Assembly (NCBI RefSeq): GCF_900142785.1
Contig: NZ_FRCD01000025.1
Location: 1-62,656 of the forward strand
Length of the DNA: 62,656 bases
Reading direction: 5' to 3'
DNA from: Chryseobacterium carnipullorum
Lineage (GTDB): Bacteria; Bacteroidota; Bacteroidia; Flavobacteriales; Weeksellaceae
The translations under genes and the position numbers were made by a program. The notes under the pieces were generated by a model. The model was given only the letters and a program-made list of their open reading frames with translations. It searched no databases and was not told the DNA's origin. Shown here piece by piece: positions 50,598 through 59,217 of the stretch. Position 1 is the first letter of the stretch. Every line of letters begins with the position of its first letter.

Positions 50598-53252
50598 ATG
50601 AAATTATACTTTAATGTAGGATATAATGCAAAGGCCGGACAAAATCTGCAGCTATTGATTGTAGATGATAAAGGTACTGCGGTCCAGACTCATACCCTAT
50701 TTTATGCAGAAAACGGCATTTGGAAATGTGAGGTAGATTATTTCTCAAAATCAATTTCATACAAATATCAGCTTACGGACGAAAAAGGAAACGTTCAGAG
50801 AGAAGAGTTTGTCCTGCATCATCTTAATTTTCCTCATAACTATAAGGAGTTTATTATTTTCGATGAATGGAATAATAAGAATTTTCCCGAGAATTATTTA
50901 AACAATAAGATTCTTTATAACAAGCTCAATCAGTTTGTTCCAGAAAAGGCAGTAGTTTTAAAAAAGCATACCCATTTATTCAGGATTGAAGCGCCAGTTT
51001 ACAATCCGGACTGGACAATTGTATTGTTTGGAAGTACAGCTTCTTTAGGAAACTGGAATTATAAAAAAGCGATTCATCTTTCTCATACTGATTTTGGAAT
51101 CTGGGAAGCATCTGTTGAGATTCCTGAGAACGAATTTATTCAATATAAGTATTGTATCTACGATAAAAAAGAAGGACGTGTGATTGACGTAGAGACGGGT
51201 GAAAACAGATTTACGCTCGCTAATCCACATGCAGATGTTCTGCAAATTGTTTCCGATCATTATTTTAAATTCAGGTCCTATCAAATGTACCATGATGCCG
51301 GAGTAGCGGTTCCTGTATTTTCGTTGAGAAGCGAGAATGGTTTTGGAGTCGGAGAGTTTTCAGATCTTAAAAAGCTTGCTGACTGGACGAATGAAACGAA
51401 TCTGGGAATTATTCAAATCCTGCCAATTAATGATACAACGGCTAATTATTCATGGACGGATTCATATCCTTATGCAGCAGTTTCTGTGTATGCATTGCAT
51501 CCCCAATATATTTCACTGGAAAATCTTGATTTCTCTTTACCGAAAGAATTAGTTTCTGAGTATCATACTGAGAAAGAGGCATTAAATACTCTGGATCTGA
51601 TTGATTATGAAAAAGTAATTGCCGGGAAATGGAAGTTTTTAAAAGCGGTTTTCAATGCAGAAAAGGAGAAAATTTATAAAGACCGTAACTTCAAGAAGTT
51701 TATAAAGGATAATGAATACTGGCTGGTTCCCTATGCTGCTTTTTGTGTGCTTCGTGACAAATATAAAACGCCCAACTTCAACGACTGGAAAACTCATAAA
51801 AAATATATAGCCGGAAAAATTTCACAGTTTTTTACCGTAAAAAGCAAAGACTATGATGCTTCCATGCTGCATGCATGGGTACAATATCAGCTTCATCTGC
51901 AACTGAAAGATGCTGTAGAATACATCCACAGTTTAGGGGTTTCATTGAAAGGTGATCTTCCGATTGGTATTTACAGGTATTCTGTGGAAGCATGGACAGA
52001 ACCTGAGCTGTTCGGAATGGATTTCCAGGCGGGCGCACCACCGGATCAGTTTACAGAACTGGGACAAAACTGGGAATTTCCTACGTATAATTGGGAAGCG
52101 ATGAAGGAAGACGATTACCGCTGGTGGAAAAACAGATTTAAAGCACTCGAGCAGTATTTTGATGCAATGCGTATTGATCATATTTTAGGCTTTTTCAGAA
52201 TCTGGAGAATGCCTGTATCTGCTACACAGGGAATCTTAGGGTATTTTTATCCTGCAGTTCCTGTCATGCTGGAAGAATTCAAAGCGAGACATATTCCCTT
52301 TGATTTTAACCGCTACTGTAAACCCTATATAAATGAAAGGATTCTTTGGGAGTATTTTGGTGAAAACAGCCATCAGGCCCTTGAATTTATTAACAGGAAT
52401 AATGACGGAACATATTCATTCAAAGAAGAATTTGATACCCAAAGAAAGCTGACTGATTTCTTCAAAAAGAATCCGAAAAGGGCTCTGGAAGAAAAGCTTG
52501 TTTCTTTATGTGCGAATGTTTTGTTCCTTACTGAAGAAAGAAACGGTGAAACAGTATATCATCCAAGATTTAATGTTTACCGCACCGATTCCTATCAATA
52601 TTTGCCAGAATGGGAACAAAAAGCAATCTACGACCTGTACCACGACTATTTCTTCAGAAGGCAGGATCATTTGTGGTACGAAAAAGCGATGGAAAAACTT
52701 CCGGTTATTCTGAATGCCACAAAAATGCTGATCTGTGGTGAAGACCTGGGAATGGTTCCTGCATGTGTACCGGTTGCGATGGACGAACTGGCAATTATAG
52801 CTCTGAAAGTACAACGTATGCCATCAGATAATATTCCGTTTTATAATCCCAAAAATGCTGATTATATGAATGTGGTGACAGCTTCTTCCCATGACAGCTC
52901 TACACTGAGACAGTGGTGGAAAGAAGATCCGGCTTTGACACAGAAATACTTTAACCAGCAGCTTGTTCAGTATGGAAAAGCTCCTGACGAAATGGATTCT
53001 CATCTGGCTGAAATTATCATGAAACAACATCTTTATAATGATGCGATGCTGGCCATTTTTCCGATCCAGGAATTTATGGCTACTGATCCTGAACTTACCA
53101 ATCCGAATACGGATAATGAAAGGATTAATAATCCTGCGGTTTTCCCTCATTACTGGCGATACAGGATGCATCTGAAGCTTGAGGACCTGAAAGGAAAGAA
53201 GACTTTCAATCAAAAGATTTCCTACTGGATAAAAGATAGTGGAAGAGCATAA
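50598..53252 (+). CDS. malQ: 4-alpha-glucanotransferase (amylomaltase) with two CBM20-like domains
   Basis: An 884-residue GH77 enzyme that transfers alpha-1,4-glucan segments between maltodextrins. Residues 1-100 and about 110-220 are starch-binding CBM20-like domains (W-rich, for example VLFGSTASLGNWNYKKAIHL). The (beta/alpha)8 catalytic part carries the nucleophile Asp527 (MRIDHILGF), the acid/base Glu715 (ICGEDLGMVP) and Asp766 (SSHDSSTL). The CBM20-bearing type is typical of Bacteroidota and plants' cytosolic DPE2. It is cytoplasmic, with no signal peptide. It stands alone here; the glucosidase at 32.7-35.3 kb may act in the same pathway. Confidence 0.94.
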   Translation: MKLYFNVGYNAKAGQNLQLLIVDDKGTAVQTHTLFYAENGIWKCEVDYFSKSISYKYQLTDEKGNVQREEFVLHHLNFPHNYKEFIIFDEWNNKNFPENYLNNKILYNKLNQFVPEKAVVLKKHTHLFRIEAPVYNPDWTIVLFGSTASLGNWNYKKAIHLSHTDFGIWEASVEIPENEFIQYKYCIYDKKEGRVIDVETGENRFTLANPHADVLQIVSDHYFKFRSYQMYHDAGVAVPVFSLRSENGFGVGEFSDLKKLADWTNETNLGIIQILPINDTTANYSWTDSYPYAAVSVYALHPQYISLENLDFSLPKELVSEYHTEKEALNTLDLIDYEKVIAGKWKFLKAVFNAEKEKIYKDRNFKKFIKDNEYWLVPYAAFCVLRDKYKTPNFNDWKTHKKYIAGKISQFFTVKSKDYDASMLHAWVQYQLHLQLKDAVEYIHSLGVSLKGDLPIGIYRYSVEAWTEPELFGMDFQAGAPPDQFTELGQNWEFPTYNWEAMKEDDYRWWKNRFKALEQYFDAMRIDHILGFFRIWRMPVSATQGILGYFYPAVPVMLEEFKARHIPFDFNRYCKPYINERILWEYFGENSHQALEFINRNNDGTYSFKEEFDTQRKLTDFFKKNPKRALEEKLVSLCANVLFLTEERNGETVYHPRFNVYRTDSYQYLPEWEQKAIYDLYHDYFFRRQDHLWYEKAMEKLPVILNATKMLICGEDLGMVPACVPVAMDELAIIALKVQRMPSDNIPFYNPKNADYMNVVTASSHDSSTLRQWWKEDPALTQKYFNQQLVQYGKAPDEMDSHLAEIIMKQHLYNDAMLAIFPIQEFMATDPELTNPNTDNERINNPAVFPHYWRYRMHLKLEDLKGKKTFNQKISYWIKDSGRA

Positions 53253-53289
53253 ATTTAACAATTGATTATCAATTGGTTAACTATAATTT

Positions 53290-53327
53290 AAAAGAAGTTT
53301 GATCTTAGGATTTAACTTCTTTTTTTT
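53290..53327 (+). terminator. Terminator after malQ
   Basis: AAAAGAAGTT pairs with AACTTCTTTT and is followed by a T run, 38 bases after the stop. Confidence 0.8.
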
Positions 53328-53391
53328 ATTGATATCCAAAAGATAGAATAAAGATATTCTACTATATATTAACCAATTAACGACTATAGAG

Positions 53392-54363
53392 ATGAAAAAA
53401 ATATTTTTGGGATTAGCTCTGGTGCTGGCAGCTTTGTCTTCCGCCCAGCAGTATCCAAATAACGGATGGGGAGATGACGGATATTATCAGAACGGAGGAA
53501 GTTATACCGATGAGGACGATAGAAACTATTTCCCGGACGATTATTATTACAACTATCCTCAGGACTATTATCCTAGCGATTATTATCAGGGATATTATAA
53601 TGACTACAGAAACAGTATTACCAATATCAACTGGAATGTCTTTTTCAGAGAAAACAGGCTGAACCGCTGGCAGATGGATCAGATCATGAGTCTGAATAAT
53701 TTATATGTAAGTTTCTCCACCTGGGATAATTTTTATAGATATAATCCGGATAGATGGTATTATGACCGATTCTACGCACTGGAAAGAATTTTAGGACCAA
53801 GGGTATTTGTCGTTTTCCAAAACAATTATTACCGGGGAGCAAGCCCGATCGCTTACTTCCAGAATTACAGAAGAACCTATTATGCGCCCAGATATGCGGT
53901 AATGCCGAGATACCGAAATGTTAATATCAATATATACAGAGTAGACAGATCAAGATTTCGAAGAATGGACAATCCAACCTTTAATGTGATCCGAACCAAC
54001 GATAGAGCAAATAATGGTTTCAGAGGACCGGTAAGAGACGGCAGTAATTCGGGAGGTTTCAGAAATCAGGCTGGTAATGACCGAAGATCTGAAAATACAG
54101 GAGGTTTCCGTAGCGAAAACAATGGAGGAAGAAATAACGGTGGTTTCAGAGGAAGCTCTGAAAATAGCGGAACCAGAGGTGGATTTGGAAATAATGGAGG
54201 TTTCAGAGGAAGCGGTGAGGTAAAAAGAGAAAGTGCTCCAAGAAGAGAAAATAACAACGGAGGTTTTAGAGGAAGCAATGGTGGTTTCCGATCTGAAAAT
54301 TCAACTTCCAGTCCTCAGAATAATAATGGAGGAGGTTTCAGAAACAGATTAGTAAGCAAATAA
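53392..54363 (+). CDS. Secreted low-complexity protein with Tyr/Asp-rich and GGFR-repeat regions
   Basis: A 323-residue exported protein. After the signal peptide (ending LSSAQQ) comes a Tyr/Asp/Asn-rich stretch (about 21-78) with many YY and DYY pairs. A more normal central part (about 80-190) has repeated aromatic-Arg groups (NRWQMDQIMSL, YRYNPDRWYYDRFY). A C-terminal region (about 210-323) is built from GGFR/GGFRGS repeats spaced by Asn/Ser/Glu runs, at least eight of them. It carries no sorting domain. The bipartite composition recalls RGG/FG-type disordered proteins. I know no function; related Chryseobacterium proteins are annotated hypothetical. Confidence 0.7.
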   Translation: MKKIFLGLALVLAALSSAQQYPNNGWGDDGYYQNGGSYTDEDDRNYFPDDYYYNYPQDYYPSDYYQGYYNDYRNSITNINWNVFFRENRLNRWQMDQIMSLNNLYVSFSTWDNFYRYNPDRWYYDRFYALERILGPRVFVVFQNNYYRGASPIAYFQNYRRTYYAPRYAVMPRYRNVNINIYRVDRSRFRRMDNPTFNVIRTNDRANNGFRGPVRDGSNSGGFRNQAGNDRRSENTGGFRSENNGGRNNGGFRGSSENSGTRGGFGNNGGFRGSGEVKRESAPRRENNNGGFRGSNGGFRSENSTSSPQNNNGGGFRNRLVSK

Positions 54364-54395
54364 ATAATTTTCATATATTATATTTAAGTGGTGTG

Positions 54396-54426
54396 AAGGG
54401 CAGATTTTAGGATCTGTCCTTTTTTG
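54396..54426 (+). terminator. Terminator after the GGFR-repeat gene
   Basis: AAGGGCAGAT pairs with ATCTGTCCTT (one G-T pair), followed by a T run. Confidence 0.8.
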
Positions 54427-54544
54427 TTTTCTATTTTGTGATTTTGGTATTGAAATTTAACATTTTTTATGAATATCCTGATTTAACTTATCTTTTAACT
54501 ATGAATCAAAAAGGTATATAACAATTAATTAAATATTTTTTAAG

Positions 54545-54997
54545 ATGAAAAAATTAGTTTTAGCAATAGCATTTATTGGAATAGGAGGTTTTGCAATGGC
54601 TCAACAGACCACGACAACTCCACAGGACAAGCAGGCAAAAAGAGCAGAGATGCATCAAAAAATGGAGCAAAAGCATCAGGAGCATATGGATCAGATGCAG
54701 AAAGATCTTAACCTGAACCCGTCTCAGGTAGCTCAGATCAAAGCGCTTCATGAAAAGAGAAAATCTGAAATGAAAGCTGACTTTGATAAGAACAAGGACG
54801 CCAGACAGGCCAAAATGGAGGATATGAAAGCTAAGAGAGCTCAGATGGATGCGGATATGAAGAAGATTCTGACTCCGGATCAGTATGATAAATGGCAGGC
54901 CGATAGAAAAGCGAAGATGGAGCAGAGAAAGACAGCGATGAAGGATAGAAAGATGATGAAGAAGCCTATGAATACTGCAGCTCCTGCAGCCAATTAA
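54545..54997 (+). CDS. Small periplasmic Spy/LTxxQ-like helical protein
   Basis: A 150-residue exported protein: signal peptide (ending GGFAMAQQ) and then a highly charged, Met/Lys/Gln-rich helix, residues about 30-145. The repeated NLNPSQVAQIKALHEKR and KILTPDQYDKW segments resemble the LTxxQ motifs of Spy/CpxP-type periplasmic chaperones and of the Bacteroidota DUF4890 family. It might buffer metal or envelope stress; that is inference. A weak -7 box TATCTTTT lies upstream. Confidence 0.72.
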   Translation: MKKLVLAIAFIGIGGFAMAQQTTTTPQDKQAKRAEMHQKMEQKHQEHMDQMQKDLNLNPSQVAQIKALHEKRKSEMKADFDKNKDARQAKMEDMKAKRAQMDADMKKILTPDQYDKWQADRKAKMEQRKTAMKDRKMMKKPMNTAAPAAN

Positions 54998-55027
54998 GTG
55001 TTCATAATTTTTATTTTTTAATGTGGG

Positions 55028-55054
55028 AAGGACGGGGAAATACCCGTCCTTTTT
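55028..55054 (+). terminator. Terminator after the Spy-like gene
   Basis: AAGGACGGG pairs exactly with CCCGTCCTT around a six-base loop, followed by T residues. Confidence 0.85.
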
Positions 55055-55076
55055 GTATTAATTTTCATTAAAACTT

Positions 55077-55106
55077 TTGATTTCGGGCTTTTATTCCTTA
55101 TTTTTG
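55077..55106 (+). promoter_or_regulatory. Promoter of the ferritin gene
   Basis: TTG (55077-55079), a 19-base spacer and TATTTTTG (55099-55106) match the Bacteroidota consensus exactly, 17 bases before the start codon. Confidence 0.8.
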
Positions 55107-55123
55107 ACTACAAATTTATACTT

Positions 55124-55633
55124 ATGATCAGCGAAAAAATTGCAACGTTAATTAACGAACAGATAGCTCACGAACAATATGCAGCACAATATTACCTTTC
55201 TATGTCAGCCTGGTTTTCAGGAAAAGACCTTGATGGTATTGCAAATTATTTCAGAGTTCAGAGCAAAGAAGAATTGATGCATGCGGATAAAATGTTTGAT
55301 TTTTTAAATGATGTAGGCGGAGAGATCATCATCGGAGAAATTGCAAAACCTCCACACGAGTTTGAAAATGCTACTGATATTTTTGAAAAAGCATTGGAGC
55401 ATGAAAAAAAGGTAACAAGAAGTATCTTTAATATTGTAAAAAACGCTAATGATGAAGGTGATTTTGCAACAACATCTTTTATGCAGTGGTTCATCAACGA
55501 ACAGGTAGAAGAAGAGGCTAGCGCTTCACAGTATGTGACAAAAATCAAGATGGTTTGCGATAATCCATCTGCACTCTATCTTTTTGATCAGGAATTATCT
55601 CAAAGAGTATTTGTACCGGCAACAAAAGCTTAA
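55124..55633 (+). CDS. ftnA: Ferritin
   Basis: A 169-residue iron-storage protein of the bacterial non-heme ferritin type. The ferroxidase ligands are in INEQIAHEQYAAQYY (Glu), KEELMHADKMFDFL (Glu, His), and EHEKKVTRSI and FINEQVEEEASASQYV (Glu, Gln). It forms a 24-subunit shell that oxidises and stores Fe(II). Length and motif spacing are normal. It has its own promoter and a very strong terminator and is not linked to other genes. Confidence 0.95.
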   Translation: MISEKIATLINEQIAHEQYAAQYYLSMSAWFSGKDLDGIANYFRVQSKEELMHADKMFDFLNDVGGEIIIGEIAKPPHEFENATDIFEKALEHEKKVTRSIFNIVKNANDEGDFATTSFMQWFINEQVEEEASASQYVTKIKMVCDNPSALYLFDQELSQRVFVPATKA

Positions 55634-55648
55634 GCAAAATATATTGGT

Positions 55649-55692
55649 AAAAGCGCCCGGCCGTTCGAAGAACGGCCGGGCGCTTTTGTTTT
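55649..55692 (+). terminator. Strong GC-rich terminator after ferritin
   Basis: AAAAGCGCCCGGCCGTT pairs perfectly with its reverse complement around a five-base loop (stem 55649-55687), followed by T-rich sequence. It would stop transcription before the DnaA-box cluster. Confidence 0.92.
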
Positions 55693-55715
55693 TACTGATA
55701 TCATATTGGGGAGAA

Positions 55716-55887
55716 TGTGGATAAAATCCAAACTTATCCACAATGATTTTTAAGCTTTTCTTATAGTTATGGGGAATGTATTTTCTTTTTACTAAATGTA
55801 TTTAATTGATAATCAGCATTTTGTTTTGTTATGTGGAAGTTATCAACAATGAATTGTGGAAAACTTTGTGGAAAACTTTGTGGAAAA
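55716..55887. other. Cluster of DnaA-box-like sites in AT-rich DNA (candidate oriC)
   Basis: Seven sites resemble the DnaA box TTATCCACA. Two are exact: TGTGGATAA (55716-55724, minus) and TTATCCACA (55734-55742, plus), forming an inverted pair. TTATCAACA (55840-55848) has one mismatch; TGTGGAAGT (55832-55840, minus) overlaps it by one base and has two. Three TGTGGAAAA sites (55855-55863, 55867-55875, 55879-55887; minus, one mismatch) lie in direct repeat with a 12-bp period. Between the groups lies a very AT-rich stretch (55743-55830) that could unwind. This is the structure of a replication origin, in a gene-free gap between convergent genes. No dnaA gene is near, and gene strand bias does not switch here, so a DnaA-titration site is an alternative. 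Confidence 0.55.
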
Positions 55888-55893
55888 CCTTTT

Positions 55894-58800
55894 CTAGAGA
55901 TAAATAAGCTGCGTCTTTAAAACCTTTCTTCCCAGACCTTCCAGAATATTTTTATACCTTTCAATCTGGAGTTCATTTTTTTCTGTCTGTTCACCGGTTT
56001 TAAAATCAACAATAATATAGCCTTCTTCTCCTTTCAGAATACGGTCTGGTCTGAAAATATGACTCTGTCCTCTCTCGGAGATCATAATATCTTTTTCATT
56101 GATCACTTCCCATTTTTCATCAAAGAATTCGGCATATTTCTGAATAATCTGAACCAGAGTTTCCTGAATCTCAGTTTTTTCCTCCCAGGTGATCTGCCCA
56201 TCCAGAACATAGCTTTCCAGAACCTTGGCTGTATCTTTTTCCGTATTGATTTTTGATAACAATTCGTGGACGAAAAGCCCGATTCTTACCTTCTCATTCC
56301 GTACCTGATAGTTTTTGGAAGGCGTGGCAATTTTAATGGAAGACCTGTTTTCATTAATGTTCTTCAGGTTTTGAATATCCTTGGTTTTAAATAACGATGT
56401 TTTATCTTTAGAATGCTTTTTCAGCATCTCAGGACGCACTTCATACAGATCAAATTCATCAGCCTCTTCCTTATTTTTTTCGTTAAAGAATTCCAGCAGC
56501 TCCAGATTATTGGAGGTTTTATTCGCCTTTTGAAGATAGAAAAACAGCTGTTCTACAGGACGGGTGGTCGCGACATACTGAAGGCACAATCTGTCGATGA
56601 GGTTTTTATAGGAATTCTTTTTATTAAATGCCTCGATTTCTTCATCATAAACCTCAAGGTTTTTACTGAATTGATTGATATTAACCGATTTTAAAGCATC
56701 GTCATGATGGGTATCAAACCAGTTGGTGAACTCACTATCTCTGTTTTTATTCATCATTGGTATAAAAACAATAGGGAACTCCAGTCCTTTCGATTTGTGG
56801 ATCGTCATGATCTGAACAGCATCGATGTTTTCTGAAGCCTGGATTGTGTAGCCGGACGCTTCCTCATCCCAGTATTTTAAAAATTCTTTCGTGCTGGCAC
56901 CCGCATTCTGAGTGAAGTTGAAAAGCATTTCCAGAAAGTTCAGAAGGAAATCTGTTTCCTTGTTTTCTACAGCGAATTCATTGATATAATATTCCACAAA
57001 ATTATACAGATTGAATCTTGGGAAATTTTCCTGTTTCAGTTGAAGCGAATATTTGTCCTGAACCAACTGAAGAATCTCCTCGTGGGTTTCCAGCTCAAGG
57101 ATTGCTTTCATTTCCAGCGTAAAATCTTCCATGTGGATTCTGCCGAGTGTATTCAGATAATACATCATCATGATCAGGTTCGGTCTGTTTTTGGGATTGA
57201 TTTCCCATCGTAGGAATTCGATGACCGCTTTCAAGGTATTCGAGAGTTCCAGGGTCAGACCTTTATCCGAAATCGTTTTGATATTTGTCTCTTCTCCGCG
57301 GTATTTCACCTTCAGATTTCCCAGCTTTTGAGAATAGCTGAAAATGTCAAAGTTGCCACGGCATAAAATCGTAATGTCGGAAAATTTAAAACCATTATCC
57401 AGGCTTTCCTGAATATCCTTCCTCATTTTTTCAGAAGTATCATGATAAAAATCGTCGTTGGTGAGATTTTCAATCAGACTTACTTTGACACGTCCTTCGA
57501 TTTGTGATCTTGGGTTCTGTTCAGCATCTTCACCAAAAATATTCCGGTGCTCTTCCTCCAGATCCTGTGAATGATATCTGTACAGCTCATTATTGAACTG
57601 AACAATATTCTTTGCACTTCTCCAGTTGTCTTTCAAAACAAAAAGAGTAGCCTGTTTGGGAGAGAATTCCTTTTTATTAATGATATCCAGCATCAGTTTA
57701 CTTTCCCCGCCGCGGAATCTGTAGATACTCTGTTTGGGATCACCTACCAGCGTAAAAGAGGTATTTTCTGAAGAAACACTATGGTCCCGGAGCGGAACAA
57801 AATTCTGCCACTGCAATTCCGAAGTATCCTGAAATTCATCAAAGAAATAATGCTGAAACTGTGAGCCTACCTTCTCGTAAATAAAAGCTGAGGGTTCATT
57901 TTTGAGATTTTCGTTGATCAGGATATTAAATTTTGAAAGCAGAACCAAATCGTTCTCTTCCTCAATTTTTTTTAATTCATCCTGAATATCTTTATTTACC
58001 TTTAACGGGAGAAGAGCGGATAAAATCTTTTCTTTCTTTTGGGTTTCAATATATAAAAGGATCAGCTGCATCCTGTTGTCAAGAAGCTGATCCAGGATTT
58101 CAAAAATTTCAGGTTCCTTACTTTTGGATTTTGATGAAGCACCCTTTCGGTAATTATTCACGACAGATTCTTCCTGCGTCGTAGGAAATGGAAAACCGGG
58201 TCTCTTCTGGGTATAAAAATCCTGAACCTTGGTGAAGAATCCTCCAATTCCGTTTTTACCCTGAGCAAAATCTTCGATTTCAATATTTCTCGATCTGAAA
58301 AGCTCAACAGACCTCGCAGCAATATCTGCAGACTGTTTTTTATTCTGTACGATTTCTTTTCTGAGCGTGTTTTTTATGTTCTCATAATTCGTGTCGTCAA
58401 AGCTTTTGTTACTTTTCAGATGTTCATAGTGAATATCTTTTACAAACTCCTTTGCAGAATCATAAAGGTTTTTATTCAGGTTAATTCTTTCATTATTTTC
58501 CAGGCTGTAATCCACATAATCCATGAATGAATTGGAGATGTTATCATTTTCACCGATCTGGTCAAGCATTTTATCTACCGCTTCGATTAGAAATGGTTCG
58601 GCATCAATTTCAAGATTGAAATTTTTAGCTAAACCAAGTTCATAGGAAAAACTTCTTACCAGCCTTGAATTGAATCGGTCAATCGTTCCGATATTCAGGG
58701 TGGAGTAATTGTGAAGAACATAGTCCAGCAGTTTTTTAGAACGCACGTGAAGTTCATCAATGGTGATTCTTAAACCATCTGCCTCAAATGCTTTCTGAAT

Positions 58801-59034
58801 ATTTTTCAGATCTCCGTTTTCTGCGAAATTATCTGCGGAAAAGTTTCCAAGCCACGACAGAATTCTTTCCTTCATCTCATTCGCCGCCTTATTGGTAAAA
58901 GTAAGGGCAAGAATATTCCTGATCGACTGCTGCTGATTCGGATATCGGAGACAGATCATCAGAAGCCTCTGGACAAGGGCATATGTTTTTCCCGAGCCCG
59001 CTGAAGCATTGATTACTGTATAAGAATTTTGCAT
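55894..59034 (-). CDS. RecB/AddA-like UvrD helicase with C-terminal nuclease domain
   Basis: A 1046-residue superfamily 1 helicase-nuclease for double-strand break repair. Motif I is NASAGSGKTYALVQRLL, motif Ia LALTFTNKAANEMKERIL, motif II (Walker B) FDEFQDTSELQW, motif III VGDPKQSIYRFRGGE, motif V AVQIMTIHKSKGLEFPIVFI, motif VI LQYVATTRPVEQLF. The last 130 residues have a PD-(D/E)XK nuclease core with RPDRIL and GYIIVDFKTGEQ, so it is AddA/RecB-like. A partner subunit (AddB-like) is not in the window. The last codons lie six bases from the last DnaA-like box. Confidence 0.9.
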   Translation of the reverse strand: MQNSYTVINASAGSGKTYALVQRLLMICLRYPNQQQSIRNILALTFTNKAANEMKERILSWLGNFSADNFAENGDLKNIQKAFEADGLRITIDELHVRSKKLLDYVLHNYSTLNIGTIDRFNSRLVRSFSYELGLAKNFNLEIDAEPFLIEAVDKMLDQIGENDNISNSFMDYVDYSLENNERINLNKNLYDSAKEFVKDIHYEHLKSNKSFDDTNYENIKNTLRKEIVQNKKQSADIAARSVELFRSRNIEIEDFAQGKNGIGGFFTKVQDFYTQKRPGFPFPTTQEESVVNNYRKGASSKSKSKEPEIFEILDQLLDNRMQLILLYIETQKKEKILSALLPLKVNKDIQDELKKIEEENDLVLLSKFNILINENLKNEPSAFIYEKVGSQFQHYFFDEFQDTSELQWQNFVPLRDHSVSSENTSFTLVGDPKQSIYRFRGGESKLMLDIINKKEFSPKQATLFVLKDNWRSAKNIVQFNNELYRYHSQDLEEEHRNIFGEDAEQNPRSQIEGRVKVSLIENLTNDDFYHDTSEKMRKDIQESLDNGFKFSDITILCRGNFDIFSYSQKLGNLKVKYRGEETNIKTISDKGLTLELSNTLKAVIEFLRWEINPKNRPNLIMMMYYLNTLGRIHMEDFTLEMKAILELETHEEILQLVQDKYSLQLKQENFPRFNLYNFVEYYINEFAVENKETDFLLNFLEMLFNFTQNAGASTKEFLKYWDEEASGYTIQASENIDAVQIMTIHKSKGLEFPIVFIPMMNKNRDSEFTNWFDTHHDDALKSVNINQFSKNLEVYDEEIEAFNKKNSYKNLIDRLCLQYVATTRPVEQLFFYLQKANKTSNNLELLEFFNEKNKEEADEFDLYEVRPEMLKKHSKDKTSLFKTKDIQNLKNINENRSSIKIATPSKNYQVRNEKVRIGLFVHELLSKINTEKDTAKVLESYVLDGQITWEEKTEIQETLVQIIQKYAEFFDEKWEVINEKDIMISERGQSHIFRPDRILKGEEGYIIVDFKTGEQTEKNELQIERYKNILEGLGRKVLKTQLIYL

Positions 59035-59191
59035 TGCTGAATTTAGAATTGAGACTGCAAGTTAGCTAATTTTTAAGTGAAATTTTAACAATTTGGGGCG
59101 GCGATTTAACAGTTTGATCCGCAAAAATCAAAAAGAAATCCTAAAACGCGTTAACTGTGGTTAAACTTATCATTTACTTTAAAAATAATTT

Positions 59192-59199
59192 TAGATTTG
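59192..59199 (+). promoter_or_regulatory. -7 box of the CarboxypepD_reg cluster
   Basis: TAGATTTG matches TAnnTTTG exactly. It covers the TTG that a longer reading of the next gene would use as a start codon, which favours the GTG at 59218. Confidence 0.6.
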
Positions 59200-59217
59200 C
59201 TTCATAAAAAACTGTCC

